Program-made: the position numbers and the translations under genes
Assembly (NCBI GenBank): GCA_039816955.1
Contig: JBCBWU010000008.1
Location: 1-64,000 of the forward strand
Direction of reading: 5' to 3'
DNA length: 64,000 nucleotides
DNA from: Lewinella sp039816955
GTDB taxonomy: Bacteria; Bacteroidota; Bacteroidia; Chitinophagales; Saprospiraceae
Notes under the pieces: generated by a model
What the model saw: the letters and a program-made list of their open reading frames with translations, nothing else
Database searches by the model: none
What the model was told of the DNA's origin: nothing
In this document: positions 24,972-33,228 of the stretch, piece by piece
How positions within the stretch are numbered: position 1 is the first letter of the stretch
Layout: each line of letters begins with the position of its first letter

Positions 24972-27900
24972 ATGATTTACGCATTGGTGATTGCTATTGA
25001 TGACTATCCTATTGCACACCACCGCCTTAACGGCTGCGTCAATGATGCCCAGTCTCTGGTAGCCTATCTAGAAGGCAACTACCCCTGTGAAGAACTCGAT
25101 ATCAAGACTGTTTTTGACAAAGACGCTACCAAGGCGAACGTGATCGCGGCCTTTACCCACTTCCAATCAGCCACCAGTGACGATACCTGCCTCCTGTACT
25201 ACAGTGGGCACGGTTCGCAAGTAGTAGCTCCTCAAGAATTTCGCCACACTGATCCCGACGGCAAACTCGAGACGGTAGTCTGCTGGGACAGCCGTATTGA
25301 TGATGGCCGCGACTTGATGGACAAGGAGTTATCTTACCTGATTTGGGAAGCTACTCACCAAAATAATCCACATTTTTTAGCACTGTTTGACTGCTGCCAC
25401 TCCGGTACCAACACGCGTGATGTACGGGTTACCTCCCGGATGGCGGAAACGGCCAAGAACCTTCCGCAGGCCCGAGATTTTCACGGTCTTGAACGCTACC
25501 AAAGCAGTACTGCTGCTGCCGGCCGGGTAGACTTAATCCCACCGCGTGGACGTCACATACAGTTGGCAGCTGCACGCGCCAGCGAAACCGCCAAAGAACT
25601 TAAGATTGGCGACCAAACTCGTGGCGCATTCACTTATAACCTCATTGCGCTTCTCGAACAATACAATGGGCAAATCACCTATAGTCAATTGGTGAACAAT
25701 CTACGAGTGAAGGTGAGCAATTTTGTGGATCGTCAAACCCCTCAGATTGATGCTTCAGAAGCTGAGGACAAGAATCTGTACTTCTTAGGCAGCGTTCCGG
25801 AAAAGAAAGCAGAGAGCTACACTATAAACTGGGACAAAAAGAAGAACAAGTGGGTCATTGATGCCGGTAGCATTCATAATTGGCCTAGTGCAAACCCCAG
25901 TGGTATTGGACTACGAGCGAAAGTAGGAACAGAGATGATCTCCCTTAAGGTTACCAAAGTAGAGATCATGCAGTCTCAGCTGGCAGATGACGATCGTTTG
26001 GACAAGGATCAGTCTTACTTGGCCTACTTGGACAAACTTCCAGTAAAGAAACTCAAAATACACCTGCACCAAGATGGAGACGCGGCAGGGCTGGCAGCCG
26101 TAGAGACAGCGATGAAAGATCGCCCCTCCGTCTACTACGACCGTATCGGTGAGTCATCCGAAGCCGACTACTGGGTAAAGGCAGTAAATAATACCCTTCA
26201 GCTAACAATCCCAGGCGAGGAACGTCCGGTATTCCGTAGAATAAACGGCTATAATAGCGAGCAGGCTCTGATCTTCGTTGGAGACATTGAAAGTGTAGCC
26301 CACTGGCATCACGTTAGGAATATTGCCAACCCACGTAGTACCCTAAAGCGCGACGAATACGAAATCACCTTGCTAAAGGTGGATGAACCCGGGGCCTGGG
26401 AAAATGACGATAACTGCGCTGCAAGTGCCGTAAACTGGCAAGATGAAGTTGTCTTTAACTACGACTATAATCTTGCAGAAAAGAAATGGCTACAACCAGC
26501 CTTTCGCATGAAGATCAAAAATACCGGAAATCGGAATTTGTACTTCAGTGCCGTAAACATGTTGTCAGATTATGGGATCAAGAATAAATTCCTTCCACTA
26601 GAAGTTTTGGAACCCAATGCCGAGCTTTTTTTACTTGACCGCTTAAGCGATGGGCAGACTTTCAAGACCATTCCCTTGGCAGTAGATGATGCCTTCCTGG
26701 CGCATGGAATAAACGAAGTTACTGAGTACATGAAGATTTTCATCAGTACGCAGGAAATTTCCACGGATCAGTTCAACCAGGTTTCTCTGGTGATGGATAA
26801 TCCGACTAAAGCAGATACGAAGCGAGCAGGACGAAGCGAGGCTAATCACCCTCCACAGCACGACTGGACTGTAGAGGACATTGTATTGAAAACGGCCCGC
26901 CCGACCCAAGAGGTTGAATTAGCTGCCGGCACAGCAAGTGAAGTCGCCAGTGCAGTAACGATTGAAGTACCTGATGGAATGACTGGTATAGCTATGCTCA
27001 ATAGTCAGACCCAATCGGCTCGTAGTCTAGCAGCGGTGGGCGGCTTACCTGAGTTTCCTTCAGGATGGTCAAGCCACGAACTAGCTGAGGGACTTAGCAA
27101 TATGCCCGCAGTAAATGTGCTGGAGTTCGTCGAAGCAGCGGGAACGGATAAAGTCACTGCGGACAACCCTATCAAGGTTAATCTCAAGCGCCAGCCAACT
27201 AAGGATGAATTTATTATCCCAGTGGCACTCGATCCGGAGACCGGCTTATTCTATCCGGTTGGTATTATGGATGCAGATGGTAATGTACACATCGAGGACT
27301 TGCCTGCACCTACTACAACCGGTGAACGCAGCCTGACTGGCTCCATCAAAATCTTCTTCCAGAAGACCATTGGCAAATATCTTCCTTTCGTTTATCAGCA
27401 TCCCCAACTCGCAATTGGCACGCTGGTAGAGACTGATCCTGAAGAGCAGAAAGCCGCTAACCTGAAGGTAGAATACAATACCGAGTTTGAGGCAGTCAAG
27501 GCTGCCGTTCGTGGCGCTGACCGAATTGTCATGTACATCCACGGCATCATTGGTGATACTACCGAAATGCCTAAGTCGTACCAGCTCGTCCAAGACGCCA
27601 CTGGCAAGGCCTTAGCAAAGAATTACGACTTGATGCTCACCTTTGATTATGAGAACCTAAATACTCCGATCGAAGAAACTGCTCAGGCATTAAAAGATAA
27701 ACTGATTACGGTAGGCTTAGGACCTGATCACGGCAAAACTTTCCACATTGTAGCTCACTCCATGGGTGGATTGGTAAGCCGTTGGTTTATTGAAAAGTTA
27801 GATGGAAATCAAATTGTGAATCATTTGTACCAATTGGGTACGCCCAACCAGGGCTCCCCTTATGGCTCCTTGTACGAAATGGCCACACCGCTTCTGGCCA

Positions 27901-28355
27901 ATGCGGTCAATGCAGCTTCCTTCATCCAGCCTTACATTATTCCGCTACGGGTGGTTGGAAAGTTTATGGATAGTATGTTCCATACGCTCAAGCAGATGAA
28001 TCCGGATAGTGATTTCTTGACGCAACTAAACGACGGATCTGACCCTGGTATCCCCTACTCTATTATTGCTGGGAACACCAAGCTGATTCCACCTGCACAA
28101 GCGGAGGCACAGGCCACGATCTTGCAGAAGGTCATGGCCCGGTTTAAGAGCAGAGGTCACTACGATGCTCTGGATACCTTACTTTTCAAGGAAGCTAATG
28201 ATATCGCCGTTAGTACGGAAAGCATTAAAGAAATTCCGGGTGCAGCAGATCGACAATTCCCACCTGTTGTTGACATCTGCGCTTGTGATCACATCAGTTA
28301 TTTCGGTGATCCGGCAGGATTGAACGCTATGACGATTGTCATGATGGAAGAATAA
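24972..28355 (+). CDS. Caspase (peptidase C14) fused to alpha/beta hydrolase, 1127 residues
   Basis: Residues 1-275 form a metacaspase-like C14 domain: YYSGHGSQ gives His80, and FDCCHSGTNTRD gives Cys142 as the likely nucleophile (with Cys141 where metacaspases usually have Ser). Residues ~285-830 are not recognised, though WVIDAGSIHNWP and strand-rich stretches suggest small beta domains. Residues ~850-1127 are an alpha/beta hydrolase of lipase/DUF676 type: oxyanion YIHGIIGDT (~855), nucleophile Ser930 in VAHSMGGLVSRW, LGTPNQGSPYGSLYE, and candidate His1107 in CDHISYFG. No signal peptide is seen, so the protein is probably cytoplasmic. It is flanked by its own terminator and no partner gene. 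A role as a self-processing death effector is an inference. Confidence 0.9.
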   Translation: MIYALVIAIDDYPIAHHRLNGCVNDAQSLVAYLEGNYPCEELDIKTVFDKDATKANVIAAFTHFQSATSDDTCLLYYSGHGSQVVAPQEFRHTDPDGKLETVVCWDSRIDDGRDLMDKELSYLIWEATHQNNPHFLALFDCCHSGTNTRDVRVTSRMAETAKNLPQARDFHGLERYQSSTAAAGRVDLIPPRGRHIQLAAARASETAKELKIGDQTRGAFTYNLIALLEQYNGQITYSQLVNNLRVKVSNFVDRQTPQIDASEAEDKNLYFLGSVPEKKAESYTINWDKKKNKWVIDAGSIHNWPSANPSGIGLRAKVGTEMISLKVTKVEIMQSQLADDDRLDKDQSYLAYLDKLPVKKLKIHLHQDGDAAGLAAVETAMKDRPSVYYDRIGESSEADYWVKAVNNTLQLTIPGEERPVFRRINGYNSEQALIFVGDIESVAHWHHVRNIANPRSTLKRDEYEITLLKVDEPGAWENDDNCAASAVNWQDEVVFNYDYNLAEKKWLQPAFRMKIKNTGNRNLYFSAVNMLSDYGIKNKFLPLEVLEPNAELFLLDRLSDGQTFKTIPLAVDDAFLAHGINEVTEYMKIFISTQEISTDQFNQVSLVMDNPTKADTKRAGRSEANHPPQHDWTVEDIVLKTARPTQEVELAAGTASEVASAVTIEVPDGMTGIAMLNSQTQSARSLAAVGGLPEFPSGWSSHELAEGLSNMPAVNVLEFVEAAGTDKVTADNPIKVNLKRQPTKDEFIIPVALDPETGLFYPVGIMDADGNVHIEDLPAPTTTGERSLTGSIKIFFQKTIGKYLPFVYQHPQLAIGTLVETDPEEQKAANLKVEYNTEFEAVKAAVRGADRIVMYIHGIIGDTTEMPKSYQLVQDATGKALAKNYDLMLTFDYENLNTPIEETAQALKDKLITVGLGPDHGKTFHIVAHSMGGLVSRWFIEKLDGNQIVNHLYQLGTPNQGSPYGSLYEMATPLLANAVNAASFIQPYIIPLRVVGKFMDSMFHTLKQMNPDSDFLTQLNDGSDPGIPYSIIAGNTKLIPPAQAEAQATILQKVMARFKSRGHYDALDTLLFKEANDIAVSTESIKEIPGAADRQFPPVVDICACDHISYFGDPAGLNAMTIVMMEE

Positions 28356-28397
28356 TCCACACAACGACGAAAAAGTCGGCATGCGGAACATAAGTAT

Positions 28398-28437
28398 ATG
28401 GTTCTGAGGAAGAAATATCCTCAGAACCATTCTTTTT
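28398..28437 (+). terminator. Terminator after the caspase-hydrolase gene
   Basis: ATGGTTCTGAGGA (28398-28410) pairs perfectly with TCCTCAGAACCAT (28418-28430) with a 7-nt loop, followed by TCTTTTTT. It makes the caspase gene monocistronic. The ATG at 28398, in frame with the next gene, lies in the stem and is not a real start. Confidence 0.9.
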
Positions 28438-28493
28438 TGCATCTTCGAGCAGACACGTACCAGGTAGAGAGCCGAACCGAAAAGGAAATAGGA

Positions 28494-28766
28494 ATGGAGG
28501 ATAAACATGCCAAGGAGATCAAGCTTTATGGAGCAGCGCGTTGCCATAAAACTCGCTATTACCAGGGACTCTTGCGGGAGAAGGGACTGAATTTCGTATT
28601 TCTTGACGTGGAAGAAAACGAAGCCGCCGCCGATGAACTCCGTGCCTTGTACACTACTGGCCGGCTCAACTTCCCTACTCTCCTGATTGATGGAAAAAAA
28701 TTGCGGAACCCAAGATTGCTTGATTTGGAGAAGTGGCTAAGCAAGAAGGGCTATACGCCAGCCTAA
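28494..28766 (+). CDS. Small glutaredoxin/thioredoxin-fold protein
   Basis: A 90-residue protein from the ATG at 28494 (MEDKHAKEIKLYGAARCHKT). The ATG 32 codons upstream lies in a terminator and is rejected. IKLYGAARCHKTRYYQGLL is the first strand, active-site loop and helix of a glutaredoxin fold. There is only one Cys (CHKT), so it would be monothiol. The cis-Pro segment LNFPTLLIDGKKLRNP follows. It may act in glutathionylation-like exchange, metal handling or arsenate-type chemistry. The glycosyltransferase gene begins 14 bp downstream. Confidence 0.8.
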   Translation: MEDKHAKEIKLYGAARCHKTRYYQGLLREKGLNFVFLDVEENEAAADELRALYTTGRLNFPTLLIDGKKLRNPRLLDLEKWLSKKGYTPA

Positions 28767-28780
28767 GCAGCATATATCGT

Positions 28781-29509
28781 ATGACCAATCAGATTTCGAT
28801 CATCATACCCGCACTCAACGAGGAAGCTCATTTGGGTCGTCTGCTGCAGCATCTTCAAGACATTAGTTCAAACTACGTACACGAAATCATTGTGGTAGAC
28901 GGAGGAAGTGTGGACGGTTCGCAGCAGATTGTTGCAGGTTTCCCAACGGTTAGGCTGCTAAAATCGCCAAAAGGCCGGGCCAGACAAATGAACCTTGGCG
29001 CACGGCACGCCAGCGGAGAGCTCTTGTACTTCTTGCATGCTGACACCTTTCCACCAAAGGGTTTTGATCGACAGGTTATTGCGAAGGCACAGCTTGGTCA
29101 TGCGGGATGCTTTCGACTGAAATTTGATCATCCCAATCATTTGCTCCTCAAGCTAGCACCTTTAGTCACTCAGATTCATTCGAACTGGTTCCGCGGAGGC
29201 GATCAGTCTTTATTTATCAGGAAAGAACAATTTGAGGCGCTCCACGGCTTCAACGAAGCTTACCTCGTTTACGAGGATGTAGAATTCATTGAGCGCATCT
29301 ATCAGCAATATGACTTTGAGATCATCAATGACTACGTCACTACCTCCGCTAGAAAATTTGAGCAGATTGGCACCTTGAGGTTGTACTTCTATTTCTTGAT
29401 CATCCACATCAAGTATCGCCAAGGAGTTGGGCCAGTGGCTTTATGGGAGTATTACAAGTGGAAAATTGCGCAAACTAAACCGGAAAAGCAGTTTCATCTT
29501 TCAAATTGA
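28781..29509 (+). CDS. TIGR04283-like family 2 glycosyltransferase
   Basis: This 242-residue GT2 enzyme begins MTNQISIIIPALNEEAHLGR (ATG at 28781, chosen because this segment is conserved; the upstream ATG runs through the previous gene's end). IVVDGGSVDGS and the diagnostic KGRARQMNLGARHASGELL plus FLHADTFPP fit the TIGR04283 rSAM/selenodomain-associated branch. GGDQSLFIRKEQFEALHGF and YEDVEFIERI complete the GT-A core. Some relatives are tied to arsenosugar synthesis, but no arsenic genes are seen here. It overlaps the convergent DUF2721 gene by 16 bp. Confidence 0.87.
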   Translation: MTNQISIIIPALNEEAHLGRLLQHLQDISSNYVHEIIVVDGGSVDGSQQIVAGFPTVRLLKSPKGRARQMNLGARHASGELLYFLHADTFPPKGFDRQVIAKAQLGHAGCFRLKFDHPNHLLLKLAPLVTQIHSNWFRGGDQSLFIRKEQFEALHGFNEAYLVYEDVEFIERIYQQYDFEIINDYVTTSARKFEQIGTLRLYFYFLIIHIKYRQGVGPVALWEYYKWKIAQTKPEKQFHLSN

Positions 29510-29883
29510 TCCCTTTTGATCCGCACAGCCCGGACAGCGTACACCATTAATAACCCTAGAGCAATACAAACCGCCAGGATTCCGGAGCAAATAAGGAAAA
29601 ACACCATTGCTCCGGAGTGGATCATAAGACCTTCTCCCAGACCGGCTACCAAACTGGCCAGGGCCAGAAGAATTGCACTACCATAAAGAAGAACTAAGGC
29701 AATACTAAGTAACCTTAGCTGATTGATTTTACGGCGAATAATTGACTTTCCGGTGTGGCTTTCCTCCATTACCACCAAAAGCTGAGAAATGTCTCCACTC
29801 AGGGCATTGGACACATTGGTTGTGGCCATGATAAAGAAGCCAATACTGGGTAAGAGCGTAATGGGTAAATACCAATTATCCAT
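29494..29883 (-). CDS. DUF2721 family membrane protein
   Basis: A 129-residue protein with three membrane helices, beginning MDNWYLPITLLPSIGFFIMATTN (ATG at 29883; the in-frame codon at 29895 is TTG and would overlap pdhB). ISQLLVVMEESHTGKSI and RINQLRLLSIALVLLYGSAI, here shortened to QLRLLSIALVLLYGSAI, are typical of DUF2721. The function is unknown. It starts 4 bp after the pdhB stop, so it is probably in the same transcript. Confidence 0.85.
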   Translation of the reverse strand: MDNWYLPITLLPSIGFFIMATTNVSNALSGDISQLLVVMEESHTGKSIIRRKINQLRLLSIALVLLYGSAILLALASLVAGLGEGLMIHSGAMVFFLICSGILAVCIALGLLMVYAVRAVRIKRDQFER

Positions 29884-29887
29884 TAGG

Positions 29888-30871
29888 CTATCCAACGTAA
29901 GCCACCTCCTTTACGGCCTTGATAATCTTAGCAGCATTTGGCAGGTAAGCCTCTACAAAAGGTGCAGCGTAAGGCAAAGAAGTGTCGGCAGCATTCACGC
30001 GGATAACTGGTGCGTCCAGATAATCAAAGGCATACTTCTGCACCTCGTAAGCTACTTCACTAGAAACACCAGCAAATGGCCAGGACTCATCGATTACCAC
30101 CAGACGATTCGTCTTTTTCACTGACTCGATAATGGTGTGATGATCCAATGGGCGGATGGTACGCAAGTCGATTACCTCAGCACTAATACCCTCTGCTTCT
30201 AGCTTATTAGCGGCCTCCATAGTGGGAAGCATCATCTTATTGAAAGAAACTAGTGTTACGTCTGTTCCTTCCCGACGAACGGCAGCCTTACCGATTGGTA
30301 CAAGGTACTCACCTTCAGGCACTTCTCCTTCGAAACCATACAACTGCTCTGACTCCATTACACAAACGGGATCATTATCGCGAATTGCAGACTTTAGCAG
30401 GCCTTTCGCATCGGCAGGGTCCGTACAGGAGATTACTTTCAAGCCCGGAGTATTCGCCATCCAACTCTCAAAGGTTTGAGAGTGCTGCTGCGCCAACTGC
30501 CCCGCAGAACCAGAAGGACCACGGAATACGATCGGGCAGCTAAACTGTCCAGCAGATTGAGACAAGGTCTTGGCCGCATTATTGACAATTTGGTCAAATG
30601 CCAACACTGCAAAGTTCCAAGTCATAAATTCTATAATGGGGCGCAAACCATTCATCGCGGCACCAACACCGATACCGGCAAAACCAAGCTCGGCAATCGG
30701 CGTATCAATTACACGCTTAGGACCAAACTCATCCAGCATTCCCTTACTTACCTTGTAGGCACCGTTGTATTCTGCAACCTCTTCTCCCATCAAGAACACG
30801 TTCTCATCACGGCGCATTTCCTCGATCATTGCTTCCCGAAGTGCATCACGTAAGGCTAATTTTCTGGCCAT
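29888..30871 (-). CDS. pdhB: Pyruvate dehydrogenase complex E1 component, beta subunit
   Basis: A 327-residue transketolase-fold E1-beta subunit. It begins LALRDALREAMIEEMRRDENVFLMGEEV, recognisable by REAMIEEMRRDENVFLMGEE. DTPIAELGFAGIGVGAAM, EFMTWNFAVLAFDQIVNNAAK and the FRGPSGSAGQLAQQHSQ loop are conserved. Paired with PdhA it decarboxylates pyruvate using thiamine diphosphate and feeds acetyl-CoA to the TCA cycle. The alpha subunit and E2 are not in this window. Its promoter is one half of a mirror-symmetric divergent pair at 31031-31107, leaving a leader of about 156 nt. Confidence 0.96.
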   Translation of the reverse strand: MARKLALRDALREAMIEEMRRDENVFLMGEEVAEYNGAYKVSKGMLDEFGPKRVIDTPIAELGFAGIGVGAAMNGLRPIIEFMTWNFAVLAFDQIVNNAAKTLSQSAGQFSCPIVFRGPSGSAGQLAQQHSQTFESWMANTPGLKVISCTDPADAKGLLKSAIRDNDPVCVMESEQLYGFEGEVPEGEYLVPIGKAAVRREGTDVTLVSFNKMMLPTMEAANKLEAEGISAEVIDLRTIRPLDHHTIIESVKKTNRLVVIDESWPFAGVSSEVAYEVQKYAFDYLDAPVIRVNAADTSLPYAAPFVEAYLPNAAKIIKAVKEVAYVG

Positions 30872-31033
30872 ATCGATTTTTTCTTAGTTCATCCTTATGA
30901 AACAATACCATTTTCTAGAATCGGAGAGACACATTGCAATGCGTCTGTACAGCGATAACAATTACAATACTTATACCGTAATTTCAACACTTTGACAACC
31001 GGGCTTCCAGAAGTCTGGTCAATTATAGCAGCG

Positions 31034-31063
31034 CAAAAATACTAAAAGCGCGCTTTGTTGCAA
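31034..31063 (-). promoter_or_regulatory. Promoter for pdhB (minus strand)
   Basis: On the minus strand a TTG (plus 31061-31063) is followed by 19 bases and TATTTTTG (plus 31034-31041). The -7 box is part of a 12-bp inverted repeat shared with the divergent promoter. Predicted transcription start is near 31027. Confidence 0.65.
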
Positions 31064-31073
31064 GCCCTAGGAC

Positions 31074-31104
31074 TTGTCTGGGCGCTTGAATTACTGTATT
31101 TTTG
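31074..31104 (+). promoter_or_regulatory. Promoter for the small lipoprotein-ytxJ unit
   Basis: TTG at 31074-31076, a 20-base spacer, and TATTTTTG at 31097-31104 match the Bacteroidota consensus exactly. GTATTTTTGCGC (31096-31107) is the mirror of GCGCAAAAATAC (31031-31042) in the pdhB promoter. Predicted transcription start is near 31111. Confidence 0.7.
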
Positions 31105-31258
31105 CGCGGAGTTTCAAAATAAACTATTCTCGGCCTTCGTTGGTTTGCTTAGATATACGATTTATCCCTCGAACATTCATAACTGCTCAGATTAAACCCA
31201 AGTGAGTCTCTACTGAATTACTGGTAACAACGCATCTGAGGAGCAAAATTAAACCTCC

Positions 31259-31417
31259 ATGAAAATTTCTCGTCGTAACATTGGTCAGGCATCACTATTC
31301 TTCCTTGCCGCTACTTTGCTTTCTTCTTGCAACCGTGGCTACGGATGTCCATCCAATTTCGAAATTAATGACTCGCTGATCGAAGCTGTTCAAACAGTAG
31401 TCAGCCTCCTTTTCTAA
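31259..31417 (+). CDS. 52-residue lipoprotein
   Basis: ATG at 31259 to TAA at 31417 encodes 52 residues. The N-terminus is basic (MKISRRN), followed by a hydrophobic core (ASLFFLAATLLSS) and lipobox Cys24. The mature part is about 29 residues: CNRGYGCPSNFEINDSLIEA and a short hydrophobic end. The second Cys in GYGCPSNF may form a redox or metal site. It lies 18 bp upstream of ytxJ and shares its promoter, so the two may work together in thiol metabolism. I believe similar short YGCP-containing proteins occur in other Bacteroidota, but have not verified this. Confidence 0.75.
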   Translation: MKISRRNIGQASLFFLAATLLSSCNRGYGCPSNFEINDSLIEAVQTVVSLLF

Positions 31418-31435
31418 GATCTATCTTCTAATAGC

Positions 31436-31783
31436 ATGGTAAACTGGATTCCCTTAGCAAACACTGCTGAGGTTGAGGAACTGGTTCAACAATCCGAAAC
31501 AGTTCCTTGTCTAATTTTTAAGCATAGTATTCGTTGTAGCATCAGTAGCTTCGCCAAGCAACGCTTGGAGCAGAGCTGGGACCTGCCGGTGGAGAACATT
31601 CAACCGTTCTACCTGGACCTGATCAATTATCGGGAGGTATCCAACTACATAGCCGATCACTTTGCTATTGAGCACGAATCACCACAGATCCTACTGATTG
31701 ATCGTGGTAAAGTTGTCTATGACGCCTCTCACCTGGCCATTAGCGTAGATGACATTCGTGATCAACTTTTGGCTGCCTCGTAA
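31436..31783 (+). CDS. ytxJ: Bacillithiol-system thioredoxin-like protein YtxJ
   Basis: A 115-residue thioredoxin-fold protein. The single active-site Cys is in LIFKHSIRCSISSFAKQRLE, the hallmark of the YtxJ family, and the cis-Pro is in ESPQILLIDRGKVVYDASH. YtxJ is thought to act as a monothiol de-bacillithiolating redoxin in organisms that use bacillithiol, which many Bacteroidota make. It follows the 52-residue lipoprotein gene by 18 bp. Confidence 0.9.
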   Translation: MVNWIPLANTAEVEELVQQSETVPCLIFKHSIRCSISSFAKQRLEQSWDLPVENIQPFYLDLINYREVSNYIADHFAIEHESPQILLIDRGKVVYDASHLAISVDDIRDQLLAAS

Positions 31784-31868
31784 GCCTTGACCCCTCCCCT
31801 TACTTCCTAGCTCGGATTCCTTCCAACTATAGCTAGCTGGAGTAAAGTTGGATGCAGTAGTTGTGACA

Positions 31869-32528
31869 ATGATATCGTTGATCGAAACACAAGATGGGTC
31901 TCACAGTATTCTCAGTGAGCGTTTTGGTGTTGCGTACCACTCCAAGTACGGCGCTATTCAGGAATCACAACACGTGTTCCTAGGGGCCGGTCTAAACCTG
32001 GTATTACCAAAACTAGATCAGGTTCGGATATTTGAGATGGGCTTTGGTAGTGGCCTCAATGCATATCTCAGCTTGCTTGCTGCCGAGAGAGCCAATAAGT
32101 CGATTTATTACGAAGCTGTTGAAGCCTTTCCAATTAGCATTGAAGAGGCGCAGCAATTGAATTATGCCCAACAGCTAAGCGAGGATAACAGTTTGTTAGA
32201 AGCCTTGCATCAAGCTAATTGGGGAGAGGAAGTGAGTATTACGCCAAACTTTCAGCTTCTAAAGTGGCAGCAGACGCTGGAGAATGCGACGCTTAATGGC
32301 GGATACGACGTGGTATTCTACGATGCCTTTGGTCCCAGAACACAACCAGAACTCTGGGAACGAGAGCCTTTTCAGCAGCTATACGATGCCATGAACCAGG
32401 ACAGCGTATTGGTAACTTACTGTGCGAAAGGTGTTTTCAAGCGCAACTTAAAAGACATCGGCTTCAAAGTGGAAGGCCTTCCCGGGCCACCAGGAAAAAG
32501 AGAAATGACCCGGGCCTTTAAGATCTAG
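31869..32528 (+). CDS. mnmD: tRNA 5-methylaminomethyl-2-thiouridine methyltransferase, MnmD type
   Basis: A 219-residue protein from the ATG at 31869 (MISLIETQDGSHSILSERFG); an in-frame TTG seven codons upstream is less likely. The conserved YHSKYGAIQESQHVFL, the SAM-binding FEMGFGSGLNAYL, DVVFYDAFGPRTQPELWE and the C-terminal GLPGPPGKREMTRAF are diagnostic. This is the methyltransferase half of MnmC, which completes mnm5s2U at the tRNA wobble position 34. There is no oxidase domain. Its stop overlaps that of the convergent AP2 gene through a shared CTAG. Confidence 0.93.
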   Translation: MISLIETQDGSHSILSERFGVAYHSKYGAIQESQHVFLGAGLNLVLPKLDQVRIFEMGFGSGLNAYLSLLAAERANKSIYYEAVEAFPISIEEAQQLNYAQQLSEDNSLLEALHQANWGEEVSITPNFQLLKWQQTLENATLNGGYDVVFYDAFGPRTQPELWEREPFQQLYDAMNQDSVLVTYCAKGVFKRNLKDIGFKVEGLPGPPGKREMTRAFKI

Positions 32529-33079
32529 CTATTCCCCGCTCTACTGCGCTGACGAATTACATTGATCTTACCGTTTTCACCAAATAATTCTCGAGATTTG
32601 CGATTGTAAGCCAAAGCAGCTTCTTCTGCGGTAGCATACATTCCAATATGAATTGTTTTGCGTCCAACGGATATAACTGCCCGGTAGCGGTTGTTTTCTT
32701 TATAAACACCGGTATACCCTACTCGACTAGATGTTTTACGCTTACGACTGGCTACAGCGCGGGAACGATAAGTTAGATTTTCTAAACGGCAATCAAGCTT
32801 ATTACCATTTTTTGCTCCAACTAAGTTCTTTTTATCGGATTTGAGATGGCCCAGAAATTTCTCGGCGACGAACTTGTGCAGGTAAATAGTTTCCGTCTTG
32901 TAATCACCAGAGGATTTACGCCAAGTTTTCTGAAAAACCGCACAACCACTGGAATGCTTACGCAGATTATCAATAAAGTTAATTTTTACCAGGTAGGGGT
33001 CGGAGACTATATATTCATATACTTCACTGTCCAGAAGCACATGATCCTCCGCATTCTTTAGTTTGACGCGATATAGCAT
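32525..33079 (-). CDS. HNH-like plus AP2-domain protein
   Basis: 184 residues from the ATG at 33079 (MLYRVKLKNAEDHVLL); an upstream start at 33139 adds non-conserved residues. The N-terminal half contains IYLHKFVAEKFLGHL and VGAKNGNKLDCRLENLTY, the spacing of HNH homing-type endonucleases (NG-N-x-LDCR-x-ENL). The C-terminal ~60 residues are an AP2/ERF-type DNA-binding domain: RVGYTGVYKENNRYRAV, then IHIGMYATAEEAALAYNRK. Such HNH-AP2 proteins occur in phage and mobile introns, and some are fixed single-copy genes. It could be a free-standing homing endonuclease relic or a domesticated DNA-binding protein. Confidence 0.8.
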   Translation of the reverse strand: MLYRVKLKNAEDHVLLDSEVYEYIVSDPYLVKINFIDNLRKHSSGCAVFQKTWRKSSGDYKTETIYLHKFVAEKFLGHLKSDKKNLVGAKNGNKLDCRLENLTYRSRAVASRKRKTSSRVGYTGVYKENNRYRAVISVGRKTIHIGMYATAEEAALAYNRKSRELFGENGKINVIRQRSRAGNS

Positions 33080-33228
33080 AATAAAAGAGTTAAGCTCACA
33101 ATGGACAAGCCAATTGAGGCATAAAATCGTGCAAATCAATTCCTTATGAACTAAACTACAGTAAATATGGGTGCAATGTTGCCAGTTTTCGGCGCAGTTG
33201 GTATGCTTTGTGGAATGAAGCCATTATT

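Larger units (their letters stand above)
30872..31258. other. 387-bp intergenic region between pdhB and the small lipoprotein
   Basis: This stretch carries two divergent promoters (31034-31063 minus and 31074-31104 plus) and their leaders. The pdhB leader is ~156 nt and the lipoprotein leader ~148 nt. No additional gene or clear terminator was seen. The long leaders could hold regulatory structure, but none is obvious by eye. Confidence 0.55.

Noticed and set aside
28398..28493. Longer start for the glutaredoxin-like gene
   Set aside because: The upstream ATG lies in the terminator stem of the caspase gene; conserved sequence starts at 28494.
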